DNA of 64,000 nucleotides from Paenibacillus spongiae. Its GTDB lineage: Bacteria; Bacillota; Bacilli; Paenibacillales; Paenibacillaceae. The stretch lies in assembly GCF_024734895.1 (NCBI RefSeq), contig NZ_CP091430.1, positions 1,404,001-1,468,000 of the forward strand, in the 5' to 3' direction. Shown one piece after another: positions 17,056 through 25,571 of the stretch (within the stretch, counting starts at the first letter, position 1; every line of letters starts with the position of its first letter). The notes below the pieces were generated by a model. It saw nothing but the letters and a program-made list of their open reading frames with translations, had not been told where the DNA came from and did not search any database. A program made the translations under genes and the position numbers.

Positions 17056-17241
17056 TCAAAGGGTCAAGCCAAGTGGGACACCTCTTCCATGAAAGCTTCG
17101 TAGACTGACCTCACTCAAGACATTACGGGGGCGGTTGTTGAACGGAGTGCCGACAAGGAACCGACCGCGTGTTTCCATTGGCTTCTGACGTTTGTCTTTA
17201 TGTCGAGTCTCCTTGATCTCGCCCGCCTGGGAGTAGCTCAT
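17056..17241 (-). CDS. Small ORF within a possible inserted element
   Basis: A 61-residue frame, MSYSQAGEIKETRHKDKRQK to a C-terminal GRGVPLGLTL, with AGGAG seven bases before the ATG on the minus strand. Basic and hydrophilic; no family recognised. It lies between the intact binding-protein gene and its decayed duplicate, and its leader (17239-17315) carries a 12-bp inverted repeat. It may be part of a repeated or mobile element rather than a functional gene. Confidence 0.3.
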   Translation of the reverse strand: MSYSQAGEIKETRHKDKRQKPMETRGRFLVGTPFNNRPRNVLSEVSLRSFHGRGVPLGLTL

Positions 17242-17315
17242 GTTGGTTTCTCCTGTAGAAATGGTGTTGTGGTGACTTCCATTTTTACACGAAACCAACA
17301 TGGGCTTTTTGTTTT
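17239..17315. repeat. 12-bp inverted repeat, possible element end or hairpin
   Basis: CATGTTGGTTTC (17239-17250) and GAAACCAACATG (about 17291-17302) are perfect inverted copies, separated by about 40 bases and followed on the plus strand by a T-rich run (CTTTTTGTTTTTC). Could be an element terminus or a terminator. Confidence 0.55.
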
Positions 17316-17345
17316 TCTAGGTGTCGCACTTCATAATTACTGGGA

Positions 17346-17623
17346 TAAAAGGATCCGGTAACGGCGTCAGCGTTCGAAGTGCTAAAGAACGCGAAGAAAT
17401 TGCTGCCGATGATATGTTCCAGAAACCTTTACCGGGCGTGTTGGAATCGTAGTCTGTGACGGTGTGGCTGAATGCGAATCCTTCCATGCTTGGGATATGA
17501 ATATAGATAAGACTGAAGATGTTGTACAACAACAGGTACTTTCCGCCGAACCGGCTTGTGGGAGACCGATCCCATCATGAAAGTCGCCTACGCAAGCTTT
17601 GCTGGACGAAAAGAAGCCGTAAC
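17346..17623 (+). pseudogene. Decayed duplicate of the binding-protein gene 3' end
   Basis: Bases 17346-17406 match 16738-16798 of the intact gene with few changes: both read as DPVTASAYEVLKNAKKL-like sequence (here A-F-E-V). The end, CTGGACGAAAAGAAGCCGTAA (17603-17623), matches the last codons LLDEQKP-stop of the intact gene. The middle is scrambled and the 5' part is missing. It shows that a second, nearly identical binding-protein gene once followed and has been lost. It still ends in a terminator hairpin at 17639. Confidence 0.75.
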
Positions 17624-17638
17624 GTAAAGCGTTGACGA

Positions 17639-17679
17639 GAAGAGCCACGTCTCCGTTAAAGGAGCCGGGGCTCTTCTTT
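17639..17679 (+). terminator. Terminator after the decayed duplicate
   Basis: Arms GAAGAGCC (17639-17646) and GGCTCTTC (17669-17676), with TCTCC/GGA pairing inside, then TTTG. Confidence 0.6.
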
Positions 17680-17912
17680 GACTTTAAAAGGAGTCAGCGA
17701 AACACCGCGGACCGGGAGCTTCTGATGGAGTATTTATTTTTAAACGGCAATCATAGAGCTTTGAATACAAATTTATGGAATTAATGGATTTTAAATTATT
17801 TTTTCACAGTGAGTTTTCCTGCTTTCTGCACGTCATATGATATTAAATAGGTGAATGATTAAAAACGTTTTAAATGCAGCGGCAGCAAAGGCTTTGCCGA
17901 TCTATTTTTTTG

Positions 17913-17944
17913 TTGACAGACCTTCCTTAAACGGTGTTTAATAT
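17913..17944 (+). promoter_or_regulatory. Sigma-A-type promoter for the oxidoreductase gene
   Basis: TTGACA at 17913-17918 with TTTAAT at 17937-17942 (18-base spacer), or TAATAT at 17939 with 20. The leader to the ATG at 18112 is about 160 bases. The rest of 17680-18111 is A+T-rich with no gene seen. Confidence 0.55.
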
Positions 17945-18111
17945 GAATTGTAATTGGAAATTCTCCCCTTTGTTTGCTGATACGAAACGGCATGAATACT
18001 CAACCCTGGCCGCTGCTTTTACCCCGGTCCATCATTCCGTTCATTCCGATTGAGCGTTTAGGCTTGGATACATCAAATTGAATCATTCAAGATTCGAAGG
18101 AGGACTATTCT

Positions 18112-19296
18112 ATGCATTCATCACCCGTACGCCTGGCTATCGTAGGCGGGCATCGAGGCGCTCATTTCTCCAACGTCATGAGCTATCTTCAGAATGAAAT
18201 CAAGCTGGTCGCGGTATGCGACCTGGACGAGTGCACCGTTCGTAAGTGGCAGGAGAGCGACAGCCAGCTGAGAGGCTATACAAGCTATGAGGAACTGTTG
18301 AACGATCCTGACGTCGATGCCGTATTCCTGGCAACGCCGATGCTCCTCCATGCACGGCAGGCGATCCAGGCGATGCGTGCGGGCAAGCATGTGCTGAGCG
18401 AGGTGATCGCGGCGACCACCTTGGAGGAATGCTGGGAGCTGATCGAGACCGTCCAGGCGACGGGAAAGAAGTACATGTTGGCGGAGAATTACTGCTTCAT
18501 GCGTCCGAATATGCTCATTATGAATATGGTGAAAGCGAATGTGTTCGGCAAGCTGACTTTTATGGAAGGCGCTTACATCCACGACTGCCGCAGTCTGCTG
18601 CACGATGCGAACGGGAATATGACATGGCGGGGAAGGCTGCAGCGCGACTATAACGGGATGAATTATCCCACCCATTCCTTCGGGCCGCTTGCCATGTGGA
18701 TGGGGTTGAACCGTGATGGCAGCGATCGGTTGGAATCAATCTCGACCTTCACTTCCCCTGCCGCGGCGGTGCGCCGTTATTATACGGACGTCGTCCAGCC
18801 GGCTCACCCGCATGTTGAGGACGTGAATTGGAAGCAGGGCGATTTCGCCGTGTCGATTCTCCGGACGGCAAGCGGGGTTCTGATCCAACTGCGTCTGGAC
18901 TGGACGTCCGGCGTTCCTCACGATATGGCTCGTTACGGACTGCAGGGAGAGAACGGGGCTTATACATGGAGCAGCACCATGGCTCCGTCGGTATGGGTTC
19001 AAGGACGTTCCCCGGGTTCGTCATGGGGCTCGCCGGCCGAGTGGGAATCGCTGTGGAATTATTCGGACGAATTCGAGCACAGCTGGTGGCGCGATATGGG
19101 GGCGGAAGCCGACCAGGCCGGACACGGCGGCGGCGACTTGTTTGTCATCCGGGAATTCGCTGCGGCGATTCGCGAGAACCGCAATCCGGTTATCGACGTT
19201 TACGACGCGGTGCTGTGGAGCAGCATCTTTCCGTTATCGATGGAATCGGCCGCCAAGAGAGGCGCCGAAGTGGCTATTCCTAACTTCCGCAAATAA
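18112..19296 (+). CDS. Gfo/Idh/MocA-family NAD(P)-dependent oxidoreductase
   Basis: A 394-residue sugar dehydrogenase-like enzyme. The N-terminal Rossmann fold shows RLAIVGGHRGAHFSNVM and VAVCDLDE; the dinucleotide pocket is followed by VFLATPMLLHARQAIQAMRA and GKHVLSEVIAATTLEECWEL, where the usual EKP Lys is replaced by E-V-I-A. The C-terminal half is the substrate-binding beta-sheet. The family oxidises or epimerises sugars, inositols or their amines. Replacement of the EKP motif suggests altered chemistry or loss of catalysis. ATG follows GGAGGA. It is a single-gene unit closed by a strong terminator. Proximity to the sugar transporter suggests a linked substrate but this is inference. Confidence 0.88.
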   Translation: MHSSPVRLAIVGGHRGAHFSNVMSYLQNEIKLVAVCDLDECTVRKWQESDSQLRGYTSYEELLNDPDVDAVFLATPMLLHARQAIQAMRAGKHVLSEVIAATTLEECWELIETVQATGKKYMLAENYCFMRPNMLIMNMVKANVFGKLTFMEGAYIHDCRSLLHDANGNMTWRGRLQRDYNGMNYPTHSFGPLAMWMGLNRDGSDRLESISTFTSPAAAVRRYYTDVVQPAHPHVEDVNWKQGDFAVSILRTASGVLIQLRLDWTSGVPHDMARYGLQGENGAYTWSSTMAPSVWVQGRSPGSSWGSPAEWESLWNYSDEFEHSWWRDMGAEADQAGHGGGDLFVIREFAAAIRENRNPVIDVYDAVLWSSIFPLSMESAAKRGAEVAIPNFRK

Positions 19297-19314
19297 GAAG
19301 CTCATTTATACGAG

Positions 19315-19352
19315 GACCGGCCTTGAAGCAGCTGCTTCAAGGCCGGTCTTCT
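19315..19352 (+). terminator. Rho-independent terminator, oxidoreductase gene
   Basis: A 34-bp near-perfect palindrome (19315-19348) with arms GACCGGCCTTGAAGCAG and its complement, then TTCTCTATTT. It may also serve the convergent LysR gene. Confidence 0.85.
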
Positions 19353-19385
19353 CTATTTGCCCAGGAATCGGGAGGATGGTTCGCT

Positions 19386-20282
19386 TCATCGACTCCAGCT
19401 GCCGTTCTGCAGGCAGGCGATGAACACCTGTACAGCCTTGGTATGATAAGGAGCAGCGTGGGTCACGAGGGAAAAGTTCCGCTTCACCGGCGTTCCGGCC
19501 GCCTTCACAGCCTTCAGGGTGCCTAGCTGCAGCTCCTTGCGGACGGACATGCGGGACAGAAGGGTAACGCCCAAGCCAGCTTCGACCGATTCCTTAATAA
19601 GCTGCGTACTCCCGAACGCCATCATGCTGCGGGGCATGAAGCCAAGCGATTCGAACCATCGGTCGGACGCTTCACGCGTGCCGGACCCGCTCTCCCGGAC
19701 AATCCACGTTTCGCCTGGCATCTCCCCGGTTGATACGATGAAGTCTGGCGCAGCCGAGGCGAACGGATGCTTCGAGGAGACGATGAGCTCCATCGCATCT
19801 TCGGCGAAGGGCGTCACGTAGAGCTTATCATGCTTATAATCCCCTTCGATAATGCCGACGTCGAGCTCATGACTGAGCAGCGCCCCGCAAATCTCAGCCG
19901 TATTGCCGATCGTGATCGTAGGCCCGATAAGCGGGTATTCCTCCAGCATATCGGCAATCATATGAGGAAGTGCGTACTCGCCGAAGGTGAAGCTTGCGCC
20001 GATGGAGACCGGCCCGCTTGCGACCTGCATAAGGTCGGCGACCAACGTGTCCATGCGGGTATAGAGCCCCAGAATTTCTTTGGCATGATGATAGACGATC
20101 TCTCCGGCTTTCGTCAGCCTTACATATTTGTTCGTCCGGTCGAGCAGCTTAGCGCCTGCCGACTTCTCCAGCATCTGGACATACTGGCTGACTGCCGGCT
20201 GCGTCATATGCAGCTCTTCCGCGGTCCGCGTGAAGCTCCCCTTCTCCGCGACTGTGACAAATACAAGCAGCGACTGATCCAC
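19386..20282 (-). CDS. LysR-family regulator, YeiE/CysL-like
   Basis: A 298-residue LTTR from GTG 20282, which is preceded by GGGGCGGGAG; an upstream ATG at 20318 adds 12 residues but has no ribosome site. The winged HTH is near 3-60 (VFVTVAEKGSFTRTAEELH, MTQPAVSQYVQMLEKSAGAK); the rest is the periplasmic-binding-like effector domain (PVSIGASFTFGEYALPHMIA, WIVRESGSGTREASDRWF). That effector segment and the divergent yeiH-like gene match the YeiE/YeiH pairing known in enterobacteria, where the regulator responds to sulfite and controls the transporter. A palindrome at 20325-20340 is the likely operator. Regulation of its neighbour is inference from context. Confidence 0.9.
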   Translation of the reverse strand: MDQSLLVFVTVAEKGSFTRTAEELHMTQPAVSQYVQMLEKSAGAKLLDRTNKYVRLTKAGEIVYHHAKEILGLYTRMDTLVADLMQVASGPVSIGASFTFGEYALPHMIADMLEEYPLIGPTITIGNTAEICGALLSHELDVGIIEGDYKHDKLYVTPFAEDAMELIVSSKHPFASAAPDFIVSTGEMPGETWIVRESGSGTREASDRWFESLGFMPRSMMAFGSTQLIKESVEAGLGVTLLSRMSVRKELQLGTLKAVKAAGTPVKRNFSLVTHAAPYHTKAVQVFIACLQNGSWSR

Positions 20283-20324
20283 GTACTCCCGCCCCTTTCG
20301 AATGGATTCGTTAACCATTTTATA

Positions 20325-20340
20325 ATAAGTTATTACTTAT
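20325..20340. promoter_or_regulatory. Probable LysR-type operator in the divergent intergenic region
   Basis: ATAAGTTATTACTTAT is a 6-4-6 inverted repeat containing T-N11-A style symmetry of LTTR sites. It lies between the LysR gene and the divergent YeiH gene, in a run of A+T-rich sequence (20319-20380). Confidence 0.6.
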
Positions 20341-20425
20341 CATAAATATTATAATAATTTATTTTTCTTATTCATCTTGATCGCTTATGATGGGTTTATG
20401 CAAACGACAAGGAGGAGATGTAACG

Positions 20426-21466
20426 ATGGCTGCTAATTCGAGAGCATTGAAGGGGCGTATCAGATCGTCTGCCTTTATGAATACACGTATCGCAGGAGTA
20501 GGCTTCACCCTATTATTCGCAATAGCGGGCTATGGCTTGGCACAGCTGCCAGGACTCGACCGCGTCGGCCAGCTCGGCTGCGCGATTCTGCTTGCGGTCC
20601 TCTACCGGCAGCTGGCGGGCTACCCGGAGGCGCTCCGTACCGGGATCCAATATTCATCGAAAACCTTGCTTAGAACCGCAATCGTCCTCTATGGGCTGAA
20701 GCTGAATATCGTCATCGTGCTGCAGCAAGGGCTCGGTTTGCTTGCGTTAGATGCGGTGATGGTCGTCAGCGCAATCGGCCTTACATTGCTGGTCGCAAAG
20801 TGGCTGAAGGCCGACTTATCTTTATCGCTTCTGCTCGGCATCGGCACGGGGGTGTGCGGGGCGGCGGCGATTGCCGCGGTCTCGCCGATCGTGAAGGCGA
20901 AAGAAAAGGATACCGCTATCGGAGCGGGCATGATTGCGCTGGTCGGCACCGTATTTGCGATCGGGTACACGCTGATTGGGCCCCTCACCGGTCTAAGCCC
21001 TTCGGAATACGGCATTTGGTCGGGGGTCAGCCTGCACGAAATCGCGCATGTCGCCCTGGCGGCTGCGCCTGCTGGGGAAGATGCATTGACTCTGGCGCTG
21101 CTGGCCAAGCTTGGCCGGGTATTTCTGCTGATCCCGCTCAGCTTTGTCCTGATTCTGTGGATGAAGCGGCGCGGGGGAGAGGCGGCAGGCGCTAAAATCG
21201 AGTTTCCGTGGTTTCTGGCAGGCTTTATCGGCATGAGCCTCTTCGGCAGCTTCCTTGCCGGACAAGGGATTACGATGCCTGTCGGCGTCTCGGATGGCAT
21301 TGCGACTGTAACGACCTTTCTTCTGACGATGGCGATGGTCGGGCTTGGATTGAACGTGAGCCTGAAGGATTTCAAAGCGAAGACGCTCCGTGCCCTGGCT
21401 GCGATGGCCGGCGTTTCGGTTGTTCTGTCTGTGGTCATGGCCTATATTTCGTCGGTTATAGGATAA
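20426..21466 (+). CDS. YeiH-family (UPF0324) membrane transporter
   Basis: A 346-residue integral membrane protein with about ten helices. Start at ATG 20426, which follows AAGGAGGAGATG; an in-frame ATG 39 bases upstream lacks a ribosome site. Family signatures: LSLLLGIGTGVCGAAAIAAV near 135-155, then KEKDTAIGAGMIALVGTVFA, and GVSLHEIAHVALAAAPAG near 210. YeiH proteins are predicted sulfate or sulfite exporters. Divergence from a YeiE-like regulator supports a role in handling sulfur oxyanions. Experimental substrate is unknown. Confidence 0.9.
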   Translation: MAANSRALKGRIRSSAFMNTRIAGVGFTLLFAIAGYGLAQLPGLDRVGQLGCAILLAVLYRQLAGYPEALRTGIQYSSKTLLRTAIVLYGLKLNIVIVLQQGLGLLALDAVMVVSAIGLTLLVAKWLKADLSLSLLLGIGTGVCGAAAIAAVSPIVKAKEKDTAIGAGMIALVGTVFAIGYTLIGPLTGLSPSEYGIWSGVSLHEIAHVALAAAPAGEDALTLALLAKLGRVFLLIPLSFVLILWMKRRGGEAAGAKIEFPWFLAGFIGMSLFGSFLAGQGITMPVGVSDGIATVTTFLLTMAMVGLGLNVSLKDFKAKTLRALAAMAGVSVVLSVVMAYISSVIG

Positions 21467-21489
21467 GTCGATACGGGGATCTTATACAG

Positions 21490-21538
21490 AAAAAAGGCTG
21501 TGCTGGCGAAATACATGCCTGCATAGCCTTTCTTCTAT
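21490..21538 (+). terminator. Terminator-like hairpin after yeiH-like gene
   Basis: AAAGGCTGTGC pairs with GCATAGCCTTT (one G-U), followed by CTTCTATT. The T-run is weak. It may act in both directions, as the gene to the right is convergent. Confidence 0.55.
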
Positions 21539-21611
21539 TATTTAGAAGCCTTCTGCCTGTGGCAGCGGATTGTGCTCCAAATCATGCGTAGGAATAAATA
21601 GCCGCATGAGG

Positions 21612-22421
21612 CTAAGCTTGATTCGTCTGGTTGAGCACGAATTTCTCCACGACGCGGCGGACGCCTTCATCGTTATTCGATGAAGTGATGTAATTTGCGA
21701 TGGCCTTCAGCTTCGGAAGCGCGTTTTCCATAGCGACGCCGAGTCCGGCGACCTCAATCATCTCATGGTCATTCCAGGAATCGCCGATTGCGATGACCTG
21801 ATCCATCGTGCAGCCGATGTGCGAAGCCATGAATTCGATCGCATGGCCTTTTGTGCCTTCTTTGTGCATGAATTCGAGGTAATGCGCCTTCGATTTCGTT
21901 ATGTGGACGCGGTCGCCGATGATCGGAGCAAGCTTCGCTGCGACTTCGTCCAGGTAATCTGGCTCGTCGATGATGAGCATCTTCGTTGACGGCTGTTCAA
22001 GCAGCTTCTCGTAATCGGGTTCGACGACGTATGGAATTTTGGCGAGCGCCGAGTAGCCGCGGGCCTTCTCGTTCTCCTCTTTTACATACAGCACATCGTC
22101 GATGTACAGCTGCAGATGGAGTCCATGCTCCTCGCAGAAGGCATAGAGCTCCTTGGCTGCGTCGAGCGGAACGCTGCGTTCATAGAGGATCTGCTCGTCG
22201 AACAGGGTTTTAATGAGCGAGCCTTGGTAGGTAATGATGGGAACATTAAGCTCAAGCTGAGCAGCGATTTTCTGCGCCGACGGAAACATGCGGCCGGTAG
22301 CCAGGGTAACGAACACGCCCTGTTCGATGGCGCCGGCCAGAGCCGCTTTCGTCCCTTCCGTAATGGCCAAGTCATCTGTCAGCAGAGTGTCGTCGATATC
22401 GATGGCAATCAATTTATACAT
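21612..22421 (-). CDS. Cof-type HAD-IIB phosphatase
   Basis: A 269-residue phosphatase of the Cof/YkrA group. Start chosen at ATG 22421 (MYKLIAIDIDDTLL); longer in-frame starts add a non-homologous 24 residues. Motif I is DIDDT (nucleophile D8, acid D10), motif II is VTLATGR, motif III Lys near 190 in HKEGTKGHAIEFM, motif IV is IAIGDSWNDHEM. A type IIB cap lies between motifs II and III. Such enzymes hydrolyse sugar phosphates, flavin or PLP phosphates with Mg2+. The exact substrate cannot be told. It stands alone on the minus strand. Confidence 0.92.
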   Translation of the reverse strand: MYKLIAIDIDDTLLTDDLAITEGTKAALAGAIEQGVFVTLATGRMFPSAQKIAAQLELNVPIITYQGSLIKTLFDEQILYERSVPLDAAKELYAFCEEHGLHLQLYIDDVLYVKEENEKARGYSALAKIPYVVEPDYEKLLEQPSTKMLIIDEPDYLDEVAAKLAPIIGDRVHITKSKAHYLEFMHKEGTKGHAIEFMASHIGCTMDQVIAIGDSWNDHEMIEVAGLGVAMENALPKLKAIANYITSSNNDEGVRRVVEKFVLNQTNQA

Positions 22422-22540
22422 AATGGTTTCTTCCGCTCCTTCTTCTCTCTCTTGTTTGCATATGATTGTAGCGGAAAACAACCGGGCGGACAAGCTATTT
22501 CCTGCTCCCGGGCGGCTGTGCGTAAAGAACGGGTAGAAAG

Positions 22541-22670
22541 AGCGAAGCAGGAAGAATGACTCTGAAGAAGAGCAAGCGGTCGCCTTTGTTCCCGGAATTG
22601 ATCCGATAACATGAATTCAAAGAAGTCCGGGAACAACGGCGATCGGAAGAACCTTCTGACTGCGCAGTGG
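22541..22670. repeat. Dispersed long-hairpin intergenic repeat, copy 1
   Basis: An element of about 130 bp that folds on itself: 20-bp inner arms at 22577-22596 and 22626-22645 (CGGTCGCCTTTGTTCCCGGA against TCCGGGAACAACGGCGATCG), with weaker outer pairing between GCAGGAAGAATG and the region ending CTTCTGACTGC. A second copy lies at 40505-40635. The 22422-22791 gap has no gene. Confidence 0.8.
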
Positions 22671-22791
22671 GCTGTATTACACCGTTCATCAAGTTGCTAG
22701 CCCGCCCGATTCGAGCATTTTACGCTTGAACAAGATATGGTGTTGACGGATGCCTTCGCGTGGATAAGAATGAGAGTGAGGTGAGCGAAGG

Positions 22792-23712
22792 ATGAGAAGG
22801 ATAAAGGTTGATGGCGTCCCGCAGGGCGTATCCCAGCTTGTACATGGCTCAATGATGCTGCATAAGGACAGAATGGACGATTGCGGCGAGCTGCTGGATG
22901 CCTACGTCCAGGCAGGTGGCAATACGATTGATTCCGGACATATTTACGGGGCGGACTCCGCTATGGCAATCGGGGCCTGGATGGAGGAGAGAGGCAACCG
23001 CAGCGATATGGTCATCATCGGCAAGGGCGCCCATCCCTATGAGCAATCCCGCATGAGGAAGACCTGTATCGAGAGCGATCTTCTCGAATCGCTGGAACGG
23101 ATGAAGACCGATTACGTGGATATTTATATGCTGCATCGCGACGACCCGAACGTCAACGTCGCTTATATCCTTGACGGGCTGAATGATCAGCTGGAGAAAG
23201 GCCGCTGCCGGGCGCTGGGCGCGTCCAACTGGAGTATCGCGCGCATTCGGGAAGCGAATGCGTATGCGGCTAAGCACGGGATGACGGGATTTGCCTGCAG
23301 CAGCCCTAATCTGAGCCTGGCGAAGCCGAATGAACCCCGGTGGGCGGGCTGTGTGTCGATGTCACCGGAGGATGAAGCGTGGCATGGGGAATCTCAGCTG
23401 CCTGTTATTGCCTGGTCCTCGCAATCGGGCGGTTTCTTTACTGGACGCTATTCGCCGGCGAAGACCGACGATGCCGATATGGTGCGCGTCTATTACAGTG
23501 ACAGCAACTGGGAACGCCTGCGGCGCGCCCGCGTGCTGGCTGCGCAATACGGCGTCACCGCGAACCAGATCGCGCTCGCTTATGTGCTGAAGCAGCCGTT
23601 CCCGGTTGCGGCGATCATCGGCCCGCATAAAGTGGAAGAGCTGGCCGACAGCGTGAAGGGGCAGCAGGTCGATCTGACCGATGAAGAGCTTGCTTGGCTT
23701 AATCTGTCTTAA
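22792..23712 (+). CDS. Aldo/keto reductase
   Basis: A 306-residue TIM-barrel NADPH-dependent reductase. Catalytic tetrad visible as D47 (NTIDSGHIYG), Y52, K78 (IIGKGAH) and His near 115 (YMLHRDD). The cofactor pocket is in the C-terminal half (PVIAWSSQSGGFFTGRYS; PVAAIIGPHKVEEL). Family members reduce aldehydes and ketones on sugars, steroids or quinones. ATG follows GTGAGGTGAGCGAAGG. It is a single unit closed by the terminator at 23741. The exact substrate is unknown. Confidence 0.9.
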   Translation: MRRIKVDGVPQGVSQLVHGSMMLHKDRMDDCGELLDAYVQAGGNTIDSGHIYGADSAMAIGAWMEERGNRSDMVIIGKGAHPYEQSRMRKTCIESDLLESLERMKTDYVDIYMLHRDDPNVNVAYILDGLNDQLEKGRCRALGASNWSIARIREANAYAAKHGMTGFACSSPNLSLAKPNEPRWAGCVSMSPEDEAWHGESQLPVIAWSSQSGGFFTGRYSPAKTDDADMVRVYYSDSNWERLRRARVLAAQYGVTANQIALAYVLKQPFPVAAIIGPHKVEELADSVKGQQVDLTDEELAWLNLS

Positions 23713-23740
23713 GGAATCGCAGGTGCTGGAATAAGGGCTT

Positions 23741-23784
23741 GAAGAGGGAGTCGCCGATGCCGGGCGCTCCCTCTTCATGATTTT
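23741..23784 (+). terminator. Rho-independent terminator, aldo/keto reductase gene
   Basis: Perfect 10-bp arms GAAGAGGGAG (23741-23750) and CTCCCTCTTC (23767-23776), then ATGATTTTG. Confidence 0.8.
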
Positions 23785-23877
23785 GACATCACCTCCGGAA
23801 GCCCTTCAGCTTGCGGCGCCTCCCTTAAATAAGATAAAGTGGAGGGACGAGCATGCCGGGAAACGGAGTGATGAACA

Positions 23878-25302
23878 TTGAATATACATGGATCGCAAGC
23901 GGTAAGACAGCGAAGACGGCTTATTATGGTGCTGGTGATAATTGCTGCCTGTGCAGTTGGCTTCGCGGTGGGGCGCTTCTGGATGCACGTTCAGAATCCG
24001 ATTATGCAGGAACGGGAGTTCCGCAATTTGTCCTACGCCTATAATCAGATTATGGACGGTTATCTGGAAGGCGCCTCTCCCAAGTCACTGGTAAACGGGG
24101 CGATTGAAGGAATGGTCGCTTCTTTGGGCGATCCGTATTCGGTTTATTTGACGGAGGACAAGGGAGAGCAGTTTATCCAGTCGTATGAGGATCATTTTGT
24201 CGGGATTGGCGTAACGATCCGGGAGCAGGATGGCGAATTCATTATCGAGGAAGTCATTAAAGAAGCGCCTGCGGAGAAAGCGGGCCTTAAGAGGGGCGAC
24301 GTGCTGCTCAAGGTTGACGGCACTCCGGTTAAAGGAATGGCATTCGATAAATTGATGACGACGGTTCGCGGCCAAGAAGGAACGGTCGTCAAGCTGCAGG
24401 TCCGCAGAGAGGGGCTGGCCGAACCGCTTGAGCTGCCTGTCACCAGGGGTTCTGTACCGGTTCACACGGTATCCTTCGAAATGAAGGAGGACGGTATCGG
24501 AGTTATTACGATCAGCCGGTTTGCCGACAAGACGGGCGACGAGTTCGACAGCGCGATCAAGGCGCTGGAGTCCAAGGGAATGAAGAAGCTGCTGCTTGAC
24601 TTGCGGAGCAATCCGGGCGGGCTGCTTGAGCCGACGATCCATATCGCAAACCGCTTCGTGCCGAAGGGCGAGACGATCCTTCAAGTCGTGTACAAGGACG
24701 AGAAGCGGGTCATTACGCATAAGTCAGAGCAGAAGGAGCCGTGGAAGCTGCCGATTGCCGTTCTCGTCGATGGCAATACAGCCAGCTCGGCGGAGGTGCT
24801 CGCCGCAGCCTTGAAGGATACGGCGAATGCGGCCGTCATCGGCGAGCAAACCTTTGGCAAAGGGGTCGTGCAGCAGTTCCGTCAGCTGTCCGACGGCTCG
24901 GTATTGAAGTTGACCGAAGCGCAGTGGCGCTCGCCGGACGGCCAATGGATTCATAAGAAGGGCATCAAGCCGACGATTGCCGTTCCTGCACCGGCTTATA
25001 CCTTGCTTCCTCGGCTTCCAGCCGGCCTGAAGCTGAAGGAGGGCGACTATGGCGAACGTGTCGAGACCGTGCAGCAGATGCTTCAGGTGCTGGGGTACGA
25101 TACGGGAGCTCCATTCGGCGTCTTCAATGCGGCAACGACCGAAGCCGTCAAGGCATTCCAGCGAAGCGAAGCGATTCCGGCGGATGGCATTATTAATGAC
25201 CGGACGGCTTACCGCATGACAACGCGATTGATGGAGAAATTCCGGGCGGAGGACCCGCAGATGCTGACCGCAATGGAAGAACTGCGGAAGACAGGCGGAT
25301 AA
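23878..25302 (+). CDS. C-terminal processing peptidase, S41 family (CtpA/CtpB type)
   Basis: A 474-residue secreted serine protease. TTG start at 23878 with GGAG nine bases before; no ATG in this frame is suitable. N-terminal membrane helix (about 14-35), PDZ domain (about 95-175, GIGVTIREQDGEFIIEEVIK, then GLKRGDVLLKVDG), protease core with S303, K328 and Q332 arranged as in CtpB's Ser/Lys/Gln triad (NTASSAEVL, TFGKGVVQQ), and a C-terminal peptidoglycan-binding domain (LKEGDYGERVETVQQMLQVL). CtpB-like enzymes cut signalling proteins during sporulation; others process envelope proteins. It faces the M14 carboxypeptidase gene convergently. Confidence 0.92.
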   Translation: MNIHGSQAVRQRRRLIMVLVIIAACAVGFAVGRFWMHVQNPIMQEREFRNLSYAYNQIMDGYLEGASPKSLVNGAIEGMVASLGDPYSVYLTEDKGEQFIQSYEDHFVGIGVTIREQDGEFIIEEVIKEAPAEKAGLKRGDVLLKVDGTPVKGMAFDKLMTTVRGQEGTVVKLQVRREGLAEPLELPVTRGSVPVHTVSFEMKEDGIGVITISRFADKTGDEFDSAIKALESKGMKKLLLDLRSNPGGLLEPTIHIANRFVPKGETILQVVYKDEKRVITHKSEQKEPWKLPIAVLVDGNTASSAEVLAAALKDTANAAVIGEQTFGKGVVQQFRQLSDGSVLKLTEAQWRSPDGQWIHKKGIKPTIAVPAPAYTLLPRLPAGLKLKEGDYGERVETVQQMLQVLGYDTGAPFGVFNAATTEAVKAFQRSEAIPADGIINDRTAYRMTTRLMEKFRAEDPQMLTAMEELRKTGG

Positions 25303-25355
25303 GCTATTCGATCTGCTCCATCTTTGGCTAAAAAATGGTGGACGAAATATGAAAG

Positions 25356-25396
25356 ATGGCTGAACAGGTTCAAGTGAACTTGTTCAGCCATTTTCT
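25356..25396 (+). terminator. Rho-independent terminator, S41 peptidase gene
   Basis: A strong hairpin, ATGGCTGAACA with TGTTCAGCCAT, with further internal GTTCA/TGAAC pairing, followed by TTTTC. The remaining 25397-25571 has no gene and lies between convergent genes. Confidence 0.85.
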
Positions 25397-25571
25397 TATT
25401 ATTGAGGCAGTTGGGGAGGTAATTTCACTTATCCTTATCGAAGCAGCGGCCTTGTGACCTGTGGAAATGATTCCAGAAGCGCCCTGTTTGTCAATCCACA
25501 GCTCTGCTGTTAACATAATACAAAATTGACGTACTGGAGAAGATGCAGCCTGTGGCTACCTGCAACCGGTT

